DNA of 64,000 bases from Porphyra umbilicalis. Taxonomy: Eukaryota; Rhodophyta; Bangiophyceae; Bangiales; Bangiaceae. Both the position numbers and the translations under genes were made by a program. Below, in pieces: positions 23,605-35,215 of the stretch. Each line of letters begins with the position of its first letter. Position 1 is the stretch's first letter. The stretch lies in NCBI GenBank assembly GCA_002049455.2, contig KV918999.1, forward strand, positions 59,993 to 123,992, written 5' to 3'. The notes below the pieces were generated by a model, which saw nothing but the letters and a program-made list of their open reading frames with translations, ran no database searches and was not told the DNA's origin.

Positions 23605-23873
23605 TGTGGCCCGCCGTGCCCCTCCACCCCGTCACCTGCGTGCCCACCAAAGCCCCCGTCAGGCCCGTTCGCAGAAGCTGTGCAGCTGCGTCCATGCATG
23701 CACCAATCTGCGAACGAACTAAGCGCAGCGTTGCAGCTGCGGAAAGTAATTTTTCAATTTGGAACACCAAGTATGTGATGGTGTGCCCTCGTCGCCGACA
23801 GCACATGGGCACTGGCTGAGAGACGTGGCCACATACCCTGGTCCCTTCCACATCCTTCAGGTCGTCCACCCAT

Positions 23874-25133
23874 TTGCGCGGCACCATGTTGCCACCCGCG
23901 TGGCAAACAGTGACAACGGCGTTTGCTACCAACGCCGCCGCCGCGATGCATTACCAACGGGGTGTTTTTTCCCGTCCGGTCCCCTCCTCTCCCCTGCCCT
24001 CAAGATTCCACTCCGCCACCACCGACCCGGCACCACCGCACTTTTGTACCATCCCCCTGACCGTGGACGACATCCAGACTCGCTATCGTGAGCACTTTTG
24101 TCGAGCCATGCGGATGCCTGTTGATGCATTCGTGGACCTGGTGGACAGCTTGCGCCCGAGGCTGCCTCGCCGTGGACTGTCCCCCGCGTGCCGCACGGCT
24201 ATTGCCTTGCGGTACATGGGAGGAGGAAGCTATTTGGACGTTTGCGCCGCCTTTGGGGTTCATCCTTCGACCATGTACCGGGCGCTCTGGGAGGTTGTTG
24301 ACGCTGTGAATACTACCCCCTCGCTTGCGTTTGATTTTGGGCTGGACAATCGCCAGAGGCGGCTGGACTACGCCGGGGGATTTCAATCCCGGCGGAACTC
24401 ACCGTTTGGTAATGTTGTTGGCGCTCTGGATGGTGTGGCGATAGAGCAAGAGCAGTCGCTTGCCTCGGATGTTCAGTGCGTTGCGGACTACTATAGTCGC
24501 CAAGGCTTTTATGCTTTGAACACACAAGCAATTTGTGATTCCGACTATCGTTTCCGCTGGATGAGCTGTTTGAGCCCAGGCTCCAGCCATGACTCCTCGG
24601 CCTTTGCTTGCACTGAGCTCGGTCGCGCGCTTCTGGATCCGACCAACGTCCTGACACGTGCCATGGCGGAGGATGGGCACTGCATCGTGGCATACGAGGC
24701 TTATGCTGCGAGTGAGGTGTTGGCAGTCCCGTGGCCGGGGTGTGGTCGCGATGACCGTTGGAAAGATAGCTACAACTTTCACCTATCTTCCTGTCGTATT
24801 CACATTGAGCAGGCTTTCGGGATGTTGTCTTGGCGCTGGGGTGTGTTTTGGCGGCCCCTCCGTGTTCCATTTCCCAAGCGTCCGAGCCTGGTTCGCGCCT
24901 GTTTTCGTCTGCATAATTTTTGCCGAGGACACGAGAGTGCGAGGGATTGCTCTACTTCACCGTACGGTACCGATCGCGTTGGAGGGGTTGTGTCTCTGGC
25001 ACCGAACGACTCCGTGAGCGCTGATCAGCGCGGGCGGCGTCGTGATCGGGAGCGCTCCCATATTCGGGTGAGCATGACGGCTCGAGTGGAGAGTCTGGGG
25101 GTGCTGCGGCCGGGTGTGGCTCCAATGTTCTGA
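23874..25133 (+). CDS. PIF/Harbinger transposase (HARBI1-like)
   Basis: Intact 419-codon frame for a DDE transposase of the PIF/Harbinger superfamily, which excises and inserts DNA at short A/T-rich targets. The N-terminal part ends RYREHFCRAMRMPVDAFV. A helix-turn-helix follows around residues 105-140 (RYMGGGSYLDVCAAFGVHPS). The catalytic core shows GALDGVAIE (first D, about residue 187), SPGSSHDSSAF (second D, about 235) and RIHIEQAFGML (E, about 310). The family's LGDSAYP-type motif reads VAYEAYAAS here. Length is normal for the family. The first ATG is used; internal ATGs at 23886 or 23949 are also possible. The partner gene converges from the right, as in other Harbinger elements. Terminal repeats were not located with certainty. 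Confidence 0.9.
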   Translation: MRGTMLPPAWQTVTTAFATNAAAAMHYQRGVFSRPVPSSPLPSRFHSATTDPAPPHFCTIPLTVDDIQTRYREHFCRAMRMPVDAFVDLVDSLRPRLPRRGLSPACRTAIALRYMGGGSYLDVCAAFGVHPSTMYRALWEVVDAVNTTPSLAFDFGLDNRQRRLDYAGGFQSRRNSPFGNVVGALDGVAIEQEQSLASDVQCVADYYSRQGFYALNTQAICDSDYRFRWMSCLSPGSSHDSSAFACTELGRALLDPTNVLTRAMAEDGHCIVAYEAYAASEVLAVPWPGCGRDDRWKDSYNFHLSSCRIHIEQAFGMLSWRWGVFWRPLRVPFPKRPSLVRACFRLHNFCRGHESARDCSTSPYGTDRVGGVVSLAPNDSVSADQRGRRRDRERSHIRVSMTARVESLGVLRPGVAPMF

Positions 25134-25361
25134 GTGTGGCAGCGTCATAAAGAGTTGCACGGTGCTTCATTCCCGCCTCCTTTTTTATCTGAGCACCATG
25201 AGCGTTCAGCATACGTCACCCCCCCCGCCCCCATTTCCCCAGACTTGTCATCGTGGAGCCTGTCAATCATGTATCGAGAGTATTGCAAGTCGTAAAGCCA
25301 CCATTTTTGCCCGCACAACGCCAGAAATACCAAGCCAGAAGATGCAACAAAAACATGCCAC

Positions 25362-26787
25362 TCACGGACAGCTCTCCGATTCAGACCCGCCCAAGTCAAT
25401 CGACCCACGAGTTGTTGATGCGGCTGGTGGTGACCCCGTAGGCGAAGACGCACCGCCGACCGCACGGCCAGAGGCACCCTCACGACTAGGGGAGATTGCA
25501 TCCTCCGCCAACGGCAGAAGGAGTCGCTCGAGCTTCTTTTCGACAGCCGCAATAAAACGAGGGTCGGCGCCGGCCGCACGGAGATTTTTCAGCGTCTCGG
25601 AAAGGTTGGCGAGCTCCCTGCTGTCTGCGTCCTTGCAGACGGCGGTAGCCATCTTCTCCGCGTTCGCGGCGAACCGCTCCATTTCGCCAATGTCAGCTTC
25701 ACGCTTGCGCTTTCCCCGATTTGACGGCTGCGTGCGGGTCGTGTGACCTGCCAGCGGGGGGATGTCTCCCTCGACCCCCGCCGGACCGACTTCCGGGCTC
25801 ACGAGCTCGAGCACAACGTCATTGCCCTTAAAAAGGTAGAACAGATAGTCCAGCAACGTATCCCCTTTTGAAAAACTGGCCCATAGGTTGGGGTCGTTCT
25901 GCCCTGAGCGCGAAAAGTCCTTGTGGGTTCGCCAAAAAAAGGAGGAGAGCTACAAGCCAGCAGATACAGCAGAGATGCACACAATCAATGTGGATGGCCG
26001 CGAAAACAACCGACTTAGTCATTGATATGTCACATTGACCAGCTAAGATAACCACACACGCCGCGAACGCAAGGTGGATACAAACTCAAGAGGCCTCACA
26101 CAGTCCGGATAGGCAACCCCCTAAATACCTCAGACCATTTGGCCTTCAATGTCTCACCGGTCCGATGATGCGGGTGAGCGTTAGGGTCGATCCCCCCGTC
26201 AGCACATTCGACAGGTCCGACCCGTTGAAAACCGGCGCCACAACAACAACCCAGACAGCTCCACGGGACTGACGAGCGTCTTGCTGTTGGCGGGACATAC
26301 CTCCGCGCGACGTGATTACTCCCGCCGCCACATCTGGTGTGCACAAAATGTGTGCCAGCCTAGCGCGCTCGTTCTTGGAGAAGGCGGGTGCGCGATCTGC
26401 ACCACGAGGTTCGGCCGTAGGTACAGCGACGGCAGCCGCGGCACCCACCCCTCCCACCCGTGGAGCACCGCTATCAGGAGGAATCGAGGCCTGCAAAGAT
26501 GCGTCTGGACCTTCGGTGGTCCCACGGGTAACAGAAAGCGACTGAGACGGCGTGTTAACAGTGACTACCTCTCCCCCACCGCTGGCACCCCCACCGCTGA
26601 CACCCCTAGCGCCGACTGGGGGCGGCACGCGAGATGCTCCCGTCTCGGCCGTCACCCCAGGTGCACGTTGCAGGGCCACCCCATGCACACGACAGCGCTC
26701 CAGCAGATCAGCCTTGCGTCCGCGCGTTGGGAGACCGCGACTGCTCAGGAGAGAGCGCAGATCCTCCACCGTAACGCGGGATGCCAT
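25362..26787 (-). CDS. Harbinger partner protein: SAP domain plus Myb/SANT-like region
   Basis: Probable DNA-binding partner of the neighbouring transposase. From ATG 26787 the protein opens with a SAP domain (VTVEDLRSLLSSRGLPTRGR, residues about 5-35). A Gly/Pro-rich linker leads to a trihelix or Myb-like region (RLAHILCTPDVAAGV, then VWVVVVAPVFNGSDL). A one-base loss in a G6 run (plus-strand 26192-26197) shifts the frame; beyond it PNAHPHHRTGETLKAKWSE continues the domain. An intron fits at 26128-25950 (GTATTT donor, CTTGTAG acceptor). The second exon reads HKDFSRSGQNDPNLWASF, then FYLFKGNDVVLELV, and ends at 25362. In related elements the helper protein has exactly this LKxKW...SGQND layout. 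The frameshift may make this copy non-functional or may be a homopolymer error. The two genes converge with 228 bases between stops. Confidence 0.7.
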
Positions 26788-27059
26788 CCTCAAAAGCCAG
26801 ATCCAACCGGGGGCGTGTGGTGGTGTGAGGTGAATGGGGGGCAATGGGGGAAAGGGGGGGGCGGGTACAGGCCGGCGGGGCAGCGTGCGCGCAGAGCAAG
26901 AGCGCGCGCAAGTCTGGGGATCGGTACGGATCCTGTTGTGCTGGCGGTTGCGTCCCGACGCGACTGGTCGCGCTGCCACACGCCCCGCTCCGGAGTGACG
27001 ACAATCCGAAGATAGAAAAATTATTGCCCTACACAACAAACTACTAGGATTTCGCTCCC

Positions 27060-27200
27060 AGCACACCGAATGGGAGGCAGAATGCACCGTGCACGGTCCA
27101 TCGAACATACGCGGTCCGTCCGCGTATGTTGGCCGCGCATGCACGGGGCATGCACACCCCAGCCAATGACGTTGCCGGGTGCATGCATGCACGGCCTGCG
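27060..27200. repeat. Cluster of short palindromes
   Basis: ACCGTGCACGGT, an 11-base hairpin (AACATACGCGG, five-base loop, inverse arm) near 27103-27131, and GTGCATGCATGCAC near 27180 lie within 140 bases. It could be the subterminal region of a transposon or a protein-binding cluster. Confidence 0.5.
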
Positions 27201-27959
27201 ACAGTGGTCTGCGAACGGGCCTGAACCATCCATCAGAAGAATCGCCTCTTGCTCCAACGAATCACTTCGCGATTGCCTTCTCGATACAGTACTGTACCGA
27301 TGTTTGCCGGTGTTCTTTTCAAGAGCACAGAAGTTGACGGCATCTTCGGTCGCGTACGCGGTCGACGCCGTGCCGGTCGTCCCACTTGCTTGATTAGGGG
27401 CACCACCTGCAGGTGCGGCAGCCGACGCCGCGCGACGCATGCCATGCTCACCAAACGCAGTCTGCCTGCCACTGGTCGGTGCCGTCCCTCCCGTCCCGGT
27501 CATGGCCTCTTGCGGCGCGCAGCGCACACTTCCCGCTGCCACGAAGCGCCGCCGCCCCTGCCGCCGCTTTGGGGCGACGCCAATCCGCCGGGCGCCGCCG
27601 TGCCCGCACGTCTGGTGTTCCAAGTGCCGCGTCTGGTTGACGGTCCTGTGATGGTGGCACTCGGTGGCGGCAATGGCGACGGCGGCCAGCGGCGGCGGCC
27701 AACGGCAGCGGCAGCAGCAGGGGCGCCTCTGGGGGCGCGTGCCGCGTCCCTCGCCGCTGCCGCCACCGTCGCCGTCGGGGTACAAGTGGTCGCCGGCGGT
27801 GGCGGCCCCTATCCCACTCCCCCTGCCCATCCAAAGCACACATACACACCTCCACCGCAGCCGCCCGCACACCTTCTGGTGCTCCCGCTGACCTATCCCC
27901 CCGCTTCCCCCCCGCCGCTTCTGCCCCCCAACCCCCCCCCCCCCCCACTCCCCGCTGCT

Positions 27960-29413
27960 ATGGCACGCCTCGCCTGCGTGGCGGCCATCACGGCGGTCGC
28001 CGTGGTGGCCACCGCCACCCCCTCCGCCGCCGCGTCGGGCGCCGTCTCCCGCGCCTTTTTTGGCGCCGCCGCGCCGGCGGCGGCGGCGGCGCACCACGCC
28101 AAGATCAAGGTACTCGAGGTCATTGCCGGCCACGGTGCGCATGGCGGGGCGGGCGTGCACGGCGGGGCGGGCGCGCACGGCGGGGCAGGCACGCACGGCG
28201 GGGAGGGCAGCCACGGCCTGCCCGTCGTCGTGCTGCCGGCCGAGTCGGATGTTCCCGTCATGGTCCTCCCAGACGCGTCAGGATCTACCTTTGTCCTCCC
28301 AGACGCGTCGGGTGACGCTGCCGTCGTCTTCCCCGCCGAGTCGAGGTGCCAGCCACGGTCCCGCCCGCCAAGTCGGCGCCCCCCGTCCTTGTCCTCCCCG
28401 ACACGTCGGCTGCGCCAGAGCCGTCGGCCGCCCCGACGCCGACGGCGGCGCCGACCGACGCGGAGGAGCTCCCCGACGAGACGGCTGCCCCCCGCCCAAC
28501 CGCGTGCATCCCCGCCGTGCGCGCCGGCGTCTTGTGCCCGTGTGCCGGCGGGCGCCTCAACTGCGCGGCCGCCACCGCCGCCTCCGAGGTGATTGACGTT
28601 GACACAATCGACGTGTCGGACGGGTCGGCCGCTGGCGACAAGGGCGCAAAGGCGACCGCCCTCCCGCGGCCGACCGCGTGCATCCCCGCCGTGCGCGCCG
28701 GCGTCTTGTGCCCGTGCGCCGGTGGGCGCCTCAACTGCGCGGCCGCCACCGCCGCCCCCGAGGTGACGGCCGTCGACACGTCGGACGTGTCGGACGGGTC
28801 GAGCGCCGACAACAAGGGCGCCAAGGCGACCGCCCTCCCGCGGCCGACCGCCTGCATCCCCGCCGTGCGTGACGGCGTCTTGTGCCCGTGCGCCGGCGGG
28901 CGCCTCAACTGCGCCGCGGGCGTGCCGGTCGGTGAGGGCGTGCCCGACGAGACGGGCGCGCCCACCCCCCCGCGGCCGACCGCGTGCATCCCGGCCGTGC
29001 GCGACGGCGTCTTGTGCCCGTGCGCCGGTGGGCGCCTCGACTGCGCGGCCGCCGCCGCGGCGGCGACCGCTGCGCTGGCCGCGTCGGCCACGCCCGTGCC
29101 CGTCGCGTCGGTCACCGCCGCGCCGACCGCCGCGCCGGCGGGCGCGGTCGTGCCCGCCGCGCCGCCGGCGGCGTGCAAGGCGTGCGCCGCGCCGCGGCTC
29201 GTCGTCACCCACGTGCCATGCGTCCAGACGGAGCGGCACCTGGTGCTCGGCTGCGCCGCGTCGCGCCGCTCGTTTGGGCACGCGGCGCCGGTGGCGGCCG
29301 CGCCCGACGGGCCGTGCCGCCGGCTGGTGGAGGTGGCCGTCCAGACGACGTGCCCAAAGACGCAGCTGGTCAAGGAGTGCCACGTGGTGCCGTGCCCGGC
29401 CACGGAGTGGTAG
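27960..29413 (+). CDS. Secreted protein with four Cys-rich repeats
   Basis: ATG 27960 follows a C-rich leader and begins MARLACVAAITAVAVVATAT, a signal peptide. A Gly/His block (HGGAG repeats, about residues 60-80) and a Val/Pro/Asp segment with LPDASG repeats follow. Four repeats then carry the pattern C-x9-C-x-C-x6-C (PTACIPAVR, then LCPCAGGRLNC) at about 28500, 28675, 28850 and 28980. Between repeats 1-3 the linkers are acidic (DVSDGS, KGAKATALPRP). The C-terminal Cys-rich domain includes CKACAAPRLVV, VPCVQTERHLVLGC and CHVVPC, and the protein ends at TAG 29411-29413. One frameshift is needed near 28340, where VVFPAES must join EVPATVPPAKS; it is not at an obvious homopolymer. About 484 residues in total. 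No family recognised; an extracellular matrix or carbohydrate-binding role is a guess from composition. Confidence 0.65.
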
Positions 29414-30256
29414 CGTGGGGCCGCGGGCGCGCCGCTCCCTCGCTTCTTGGCGGGGGTGTTTGGTAAACCACGAGTGACAGGCGGGCGTGTTGTTTACCCC
29501 TCTTGGCTTCTTTTGTTGGTGCACGCGCTCGCCGTGGTGGCGGGCGGGCACGAGACCGCGTCGGCCCAGGTCACCACTGCCCCGCCGCTCGCTCCCGCCG
29601 TCCGCCGCTGACGTGGAGCGCGGCGCCCCCGCCGACGCGTCGGCGCCGCCCACGGCACCCACTCGCCGTCACGCCGCGACCGACGGCGTGCACAGGGAGC
29701 CCCGCGCCCGCGGCAGGCTGACGTCGGGAGGGTGGTGGGGGGGGGGGAGCGCCCCACCAAATGCCCCGCGCGTCGGCAAGCGACGCCCCACCGCCGAGGC
29801 GGCGGCAGGTGTGCGGCGGGGACGCGCGTCGGCGGCGCCCGACGGGGGGCGTCCGCGCCCGCGCGCCGCGCGCGTGGCGCGCGGGCACACCCCGCGGCGC
29901 CCCGGGGCCCGCCCGCCCGCCCGCGCGCCCGCCGCCCGACCGCCGACGCGGCCACGCGCCACCGCCGCCGCGCGCGCCGAGCGGCTGCCGCCGCCGGCGG
30001 CCGCCCGCAACGCCCCCGTCGACGGCCGCGCCGCCGCCCGACCGCCGGCGCCACCCCTGCGGGGGGCCGCCCCGCGCCCTCGCCCGCCCACACCGCGGGT
30101 GGCCGCGCTCCAACCGGGTGGTTGGCGGGCGGGTGCTTTCCCCCCCCCCCCCCCCCTGCCCCCCCCCCGCCGCCGCCGCCGCCACTGCCGACGCCGCAGG
30201 CACCCCGCCCCCCCCCCCCCCCCCCGACGCGCGACCGCCGCCACGAGACGCGCCTG
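29414..30256. other. GC-rich spacer, no gene seen
   Basis: Low-complexity G/C sequence with C14-type homopolymers (about 30140-30230). Long frames exist on both strands only because stop codons are rare here. It separates the secreted-protein gene from the CACTA-like element. Confidence 0.6.
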
Positions 30257-30564
30257 CCCTACGGGACAGAAACCTCAAGGTTGAGGTTTTCGCAGGGACC
30301 CGCAGGGCACCGTCCACCAGGCCAGAAACCTCAACAAAACCTCAAGAATTGCAGCTTGATTGGCTCACAGTCGCTCTCACAAGCAGGGCCCGGCTCGTAG
30401 GCTCACATTGCCACACGCTCAGCAGTGAACAAAGGCATCTCATTGGCCGAAAATATAACGTGTTCCTGGGTCACGAGATGACTACTAGGCCAGGGGACGG
30501 GCAAAATTACTACAGCTATGTACTGTCGCACTGCTCTGTATTCAATAGCCTAATCCATGCTTTA

Positions 30565-31766
30565 TCACGGTAGCTGCGACAGGATTTCTTCCTGTCGCTG
30601 CTGGTCGGTCAGCAACCCGGCCGCCCCCGCCCCGCCCGCCCCCGCCCCGCCCGCCCCCGCCCCGCCCGCCCCCGCCCCGCTCGCCCCCTCCCCGCCCGCC
30701 CCCGCCCCGCCCGCCCCCGCCCCCGCCCCGCCCGCCCCCGCCCCGCCCGTCCCGGCACCGCCAACCCCAGCAATGTCACCACTTGCGGCGCCGGCACGAG
30801 CAGCGAGTCGCTTGCGCCGCTTGGCCTCGTTCTGGCGACGGTAGTACAAGCTGCGAGACAAAAGAGCACACGCACCCCAGCTTGCATCACACGCGTCCAA
30901 TCGACTCTCGCGCTCCTCCAAGTAGTCAACAGCACGACGTACCCGCTCCGGGGGCTGCATGCACAGAGGCAGCGTCGAGCACAAAATGTCGTTGATGGCA
31001 AAGCGGACGCAGCGGCGCATACGCCGCCGGTCTGCGTCAGAAAAGCCGAGCGCATCGTGGCGGTACACGTTGTTCAAAGCGATGGTGCCCCGAGGTACCA
31101 ACTCAGCGCGGTCCCCACCCCGGTCCAACCCCCCACGCACGGACACAAGTAGGCTGCCAGGATGCTCATCTCCCCCGGTTCTAGAATGAACCAGACCTGC
31201 CACCATACCGTCACGTGGGCGCGGGCTTGGCTCTCTTCGAGCCATACCAGATGCGGCCGCCCGCGCAGGGGCAGGTGGGGGAGGAGGAGGACGGGCAGAC
31301 CCCACGCGCACTGCCGCATGTGGCGGAGGGGGAGGAAGGATAGGTCCCGAACGCGCAGCTGATGGCAAAGAACGACGAGGCTGAGCAGGTTCAGAGAGTA
31401 ACGTCTCATGACGTGGGGGTCGTGGGGGGGGGGGAGAGAGGCGGCCGCTCTCATGGCGGCCAAAAGACCTGGCGAACCACAACGGAGAGAAAAACAAAAA
31501 AAGGAAGAAAGAGGAACACGGGAAGCGAAACTCGCGGGCCCCCAGGCCAGCGAAAAAAGGACAATATACTTCTGTAAGAAAAACAGCTTGTGGATCGGAA
31601 TAGCGCCGTCGGAGTCGTGCGAGAGAGAACAAACGCAGACGTGTCACACTCGCTCACGGTTGGAAGAGCCGCTCAACAACTCACCATCCACGTTGCCGGT
31701 CCCGTCTGTGCGGTCAAGTGAAGCAGCATGGGGACGTCGCCCCCGCGTCGACGCACGTGTAGGCAT
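30565..31766 (-). CDS. Second gene of the CACTA-like element
   Basis: Likely start ATG 31766 (MPTRASTRGRRPHAAS), with exon 1 ending at 31685 before a GTGAGT donor. A strong T-rich tract followed by CGCCAG (about 31470) would be the acceptor. A C11 run just after it probably hides a frame change into the long frame that ends at 30565. Conserved-looking sequence includes VPRGTIALNNVYRHDALGFS, then RRCVRFAINDILCSTLPLCM and RVRRAVDYLEERE. A basic RRQNEAKRRKRLAAR and a GAGGAGAGG tandem tail follow. Role unknown; CACTA elements often encode a second, DNA-binding protein, and the charged C-terminal half fits that loosely. Exon structure is inferred. Confidence 0.5.
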
Positions 31767-32399
31767 GATGAAGGATCAACAACAGACGGCGACTGCACAG
31801 CAGAGATCGTCTGACGAAGAAGACGAACAGGGTGGCTTGGTAGATCCCACGGTCGGCACGCAGCCGTCGTCGGCGCAAGCCACGACGCCACTCTTGCCAC
31901 ACCGTCGCATCCCTCCAGCGTCAAGTCGAAAAACTTAGAAACAGAAGTGGAGCTGAATGCCCTGCATGTGGTACTGTTTCAAAGCCCTCGACCAGTCTGT
32001 AGTCCAAGTAATCATGTGCTTTGGGGCAATTCCAGCTTGGCAAGTCCACCGGGATCGCGACTGCCAGGATTCTTCGCCACGCCAGCGATTATGCCAAGCC
32101 ACCACCATGTCTCACTAGCCCTGGGCTGGGACATCTATGCCCAAGCAGATTGATCCTCCCATAGTGCTGCTCTGTCCCCTGCTGGCTGCTTTGCTTCTTC
32201 CCTGGCGCTCTGGCGAACCACTCCCCCCCCTCCCTGCTCCTCTGTCTCTTTCTGCCGACGGCATCCTGCCCGCTTTGATCATGTTCTCTTCCAACTAGTG
32301 CCCCATCCCAGCGCTTGCACACTTTTCAGTAGGCATCCCGCCTGGCCGCCAGCGGTATGCGCTTCTGGTGGAGTAGAGAACAAAGGAAACAAGCAGGTT

Positions 32400-35215
32400 T
32401 TACTGCTCGTGACTGAAACGGTCTCTGCAAAACAAGACTACGTGCTTGGAGCGCACGTACAAGGTGCCCACAACCGCATCGATAGCCATAACGTCTACGT
32501 ACCGCAGCCGTCCTCCCAGGGACGTAAAACAGTCCGTGTCTCGGCGCTTCTCAGGCAGGCCATAGGTACCTCGGCGATCTGCCGACGAAACGACACACTC
32601 AATCAGTGCGAAGGCCATTACTTTGCCGGCCACGTACACGACCGCGTAGTGATGCACCGCGCCATAGACTGCGACAACAGCCTCTTCCGTCCCCCCTCCG
32701 CGGCTACTGCGCTTGACAGAGGACTCCACGCGGACGAGGTGGTTGCGGCGACTAACACGCCGTGACCCCATTACGGAGCCCGCCACTTGCCCTCGTGCTA
32801 GTTTCAAGCCGAAGTACTTCTTGGCCATGATTTGGTCAGGAATATCAGTAACTCCTTCCAGCGACAGTACTTCGCGCATCCGCTCCAGCTCCATGTCAGT
32901 CAACGGGCCAGGAGAATGTCTCGGTGGAAGGAGCCACACGCCAGGCTGGTCGGTGCTTGCAATCTCATAGGCCCCATCAGGCAATGCCTGTACGCCTTGC
33001 GCGGGCCTGCCGGTGGCCTCCGCCCACTCTTGTGGGGTGTGCGCGTCGGCATAGTCCGTGATGAGCTTGGCCTGATACTTGTCAGTGATGGCGTTCACCA
33101 ACGACGCGTATGGTTCGCTGTGCGACCCGATGAGGTCGGGCAGCGTACCAATGATGCGCTCAATGGGGAACTGCCAGTAGGACCAGGCCGGCCCGACCGT
33201 CCGCACGTTCGTAGTTATGTCCAGCAGGGAAACCACGGGCAAGCGACACAATCCGAGCCGCTCTGGTTGCCCGGCGTAGACGTAATTGTAGAAATCGGCG
33301 CAGAAGTTCTTGATGCTCCGCCCGACTTTCCCTAAGTCGTCCTCGGTTAGGCCCGACGGTCGAAACAGCAAGCGCCCCGCTCTGCAAAGATGCATAAACA
33401 TCTTAAAGAACTCTTCTGGCACGCGGTCCGCCAGGACGACTTCCCCGACACTGAGGAGGAAGAAATGCCAGTCAGCAGCCTTGTAGGACCCCCAGTGGAC
33501 CTTGATGTCTCGAAGGGACCGGGCTTGAGCGAGAGGGACCGTTGCCCGACCGGCAACGATTTCGCACCCGATCATAGCCACGGTTGACTTAGGCAAGATA
33601 TAAGGCTCTGGAGACGTTCCTAGGACGCCGTGCTCGCCTGAAAACAGCTGCCAGAGAAGCGGGACGACGTTGCAAAACACCAGGTGCATCGTGTCGTAGG
33701 AAGGGTGGCCTGGCCTAGGCTCCACAAGTACCCCAAGTTTGGGTACCGCTGCTTGTCCTCTGGGCTTGCCGCGTGGAAGAGGGAGTAACCCTTGATACCC
33801 GACTTCATGGAAAGCTCATTCACTGCCTTCTTGGAGCTCCCTGCGCGTCGGGCCGCTTCCACCTCTTCCGCCGCTCTGGTGAGGCTGGCGGCGGACCGCT
33901 GACAGGCCACAGGTCCTTGGACGCTGAACAGCCTCCTCTTCTTGTTGGCAGGGTGGACTGGCGGGTAGCAGTATTGCTTCTTGAGCCGAACGCCGACAAA
34001 GTCTCTGAAGCGGCCTGGGTGGATGGAGCCACATCCCTTGGCATTGAGCAGCTTGTCTCCGCCTGGCATGTCCGATGTGAATTGAATTACGAACGCTTGA
34101 AGTACACTTGTGCCGTCCCGCCCGGCAACCTTGACATCGCTAATTCCTTGTGCTAGCGTATTCAGCTCCTCCGCGATTGGATGTAGGAAGGACTCTAGGT
34201 CCACTGGTTGACGCGGCCCTGGTGTTACGGCCAGAATAATCTGTGCAATGTTCTTGACGCGTTCACCTGGTTGGACGCTCAGCACCGTAACGACGATTGG
34301 CCAGCCTTGGAATCCCCGTTGGCGCCAGGCCTCGAAACCATCGACAGAGATGCTGAGCGCCACGCATGTATCCGAGTGGATTAGCCCAGCGGCCACCGCT
34401 TCGCGAAACGTCATGCCGTCATACCAATCTCGCACGCCATCCACGGGCACCTTAGCGGCCTTAATGGCGTCCGACATGGCGGCGGTCATACTCCGCCCGA
34501 TCTCGGAGTCCGCTAGCATGGTGAGCAACCAGGAAGAAAGTGACCAATGAACGGCTTGCTTAATGGGGGTGCCGTCAGCTAAGCGTCGGGCAGCGCCACA
34601 GACGTCGCAGGCATCCAATTCGGATCGACGAGCAACGAACGCTGCACAGCCATTCCGACAGCAGTCAACGCGGCGCTCGTGGAGGTCGACACTTGCCCGT
34701 ACAAAGTCTCGCAGTGTCTTCGCCGTACGCGACGTCCCTCGTCGTGACCGCTGCGACAGGTACTCTAACGTCGCCTCGCGCGATAAGCGGTGTTTGTGGA
34801 TAAATGTGTAGGCCACATAATTGTCTACGCGCTCGCAGAAGACGGAGCGCGGGACGCAAACACCGTTGAGGCCAATCCTAGGTGAGGACGCCGCTGCGGC
34901 CGCCGGCTGGGCGTAAGCTGCCGCACCCTCCGATCTGGTGGCAGGCAACGCTGCGGTGTCGGTGGGCGCCGGCGCGGCTGCTGACGCGCCGCCGCACTCC
35001 GTCGGGTTGCCGCTGGCCCCAGCCCCAGCGCCCACCCCCGCATCACTGTCAGCGGGAGCAGCGCTTCTTGCCTCGCGTGGCCGCTTGCGTCCACGACGGC
35101 CACCCCAAACGCGACCTTGGTTATGATAAAACCAGGTGCGCTCCGACACGAGGGATGTGCCATCAGGCACCCCCCTGCTGCACCTTGGGCAGGCGCACTC
35201 TCGCGTTGTGGCCAT
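32400..35215 (-). CDS. tnp2-type CACTA transposase
   Basis: Transposase of the CACTA (En/Spm) superfamily. ATG 35215 (MATTRECACPRCSRG) is preferred over the upstream ATG at 35398. The N-terminal region has paired Cys (CACPRC; later CCRNGC and CDVCGAA). The tnp2 domain then shows DWYDGMTFREAV, SISVDGFEAW (catalytic D near 34341), WPIVVTVLSV, VTPGPRQPVDLESFL and IAEELNTLAQG. One frameshift near 33731-33735 (CCCC on the plus strand) separates KQRYPNLG from HPSYDTMHLVFCNVV. After it IKNFCADFYNYVY and GPAWSYWQFPIERIIG match the C-terminal region common in these proteins, and the frame ends at 32400. About 938 residues. The single frameshift may be sequence error, so activity cannot be judged. Confidence 0.85.

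Larger units (their letters stand above)
20879..23873. other. Region without a supported gene; repeats and an AT-rich island
   Basis: No gene recognised. The first few hundred bases may be the residual 3' LTR of the Copia element. The stretch contains one arm of a 58-base inverted repeat (21819), an AT-richer island dense in GGGTAT/ATACCC (about 22210-22760), a 100-bp tandem duplication (22971) and the second inverted-repeat arm (23547). Confidence 0.6.
23874..26787. mobile_element. PIF/Harbinger element, coding core
   Basis: Convergent transposase and SAP/Myb-like partner genes define one two-gene Harbinger element. True ends should lie outside this interval, left of 23.87 kb and between about 26.8 and 27.3 kb. 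The best hint is a weak inverse match between GTAATTTTTCAATT (about 23747) and GATAGAAAAATTATTG (about 27012), which is not enough to fix the boundaries. Confidence 0.65.
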
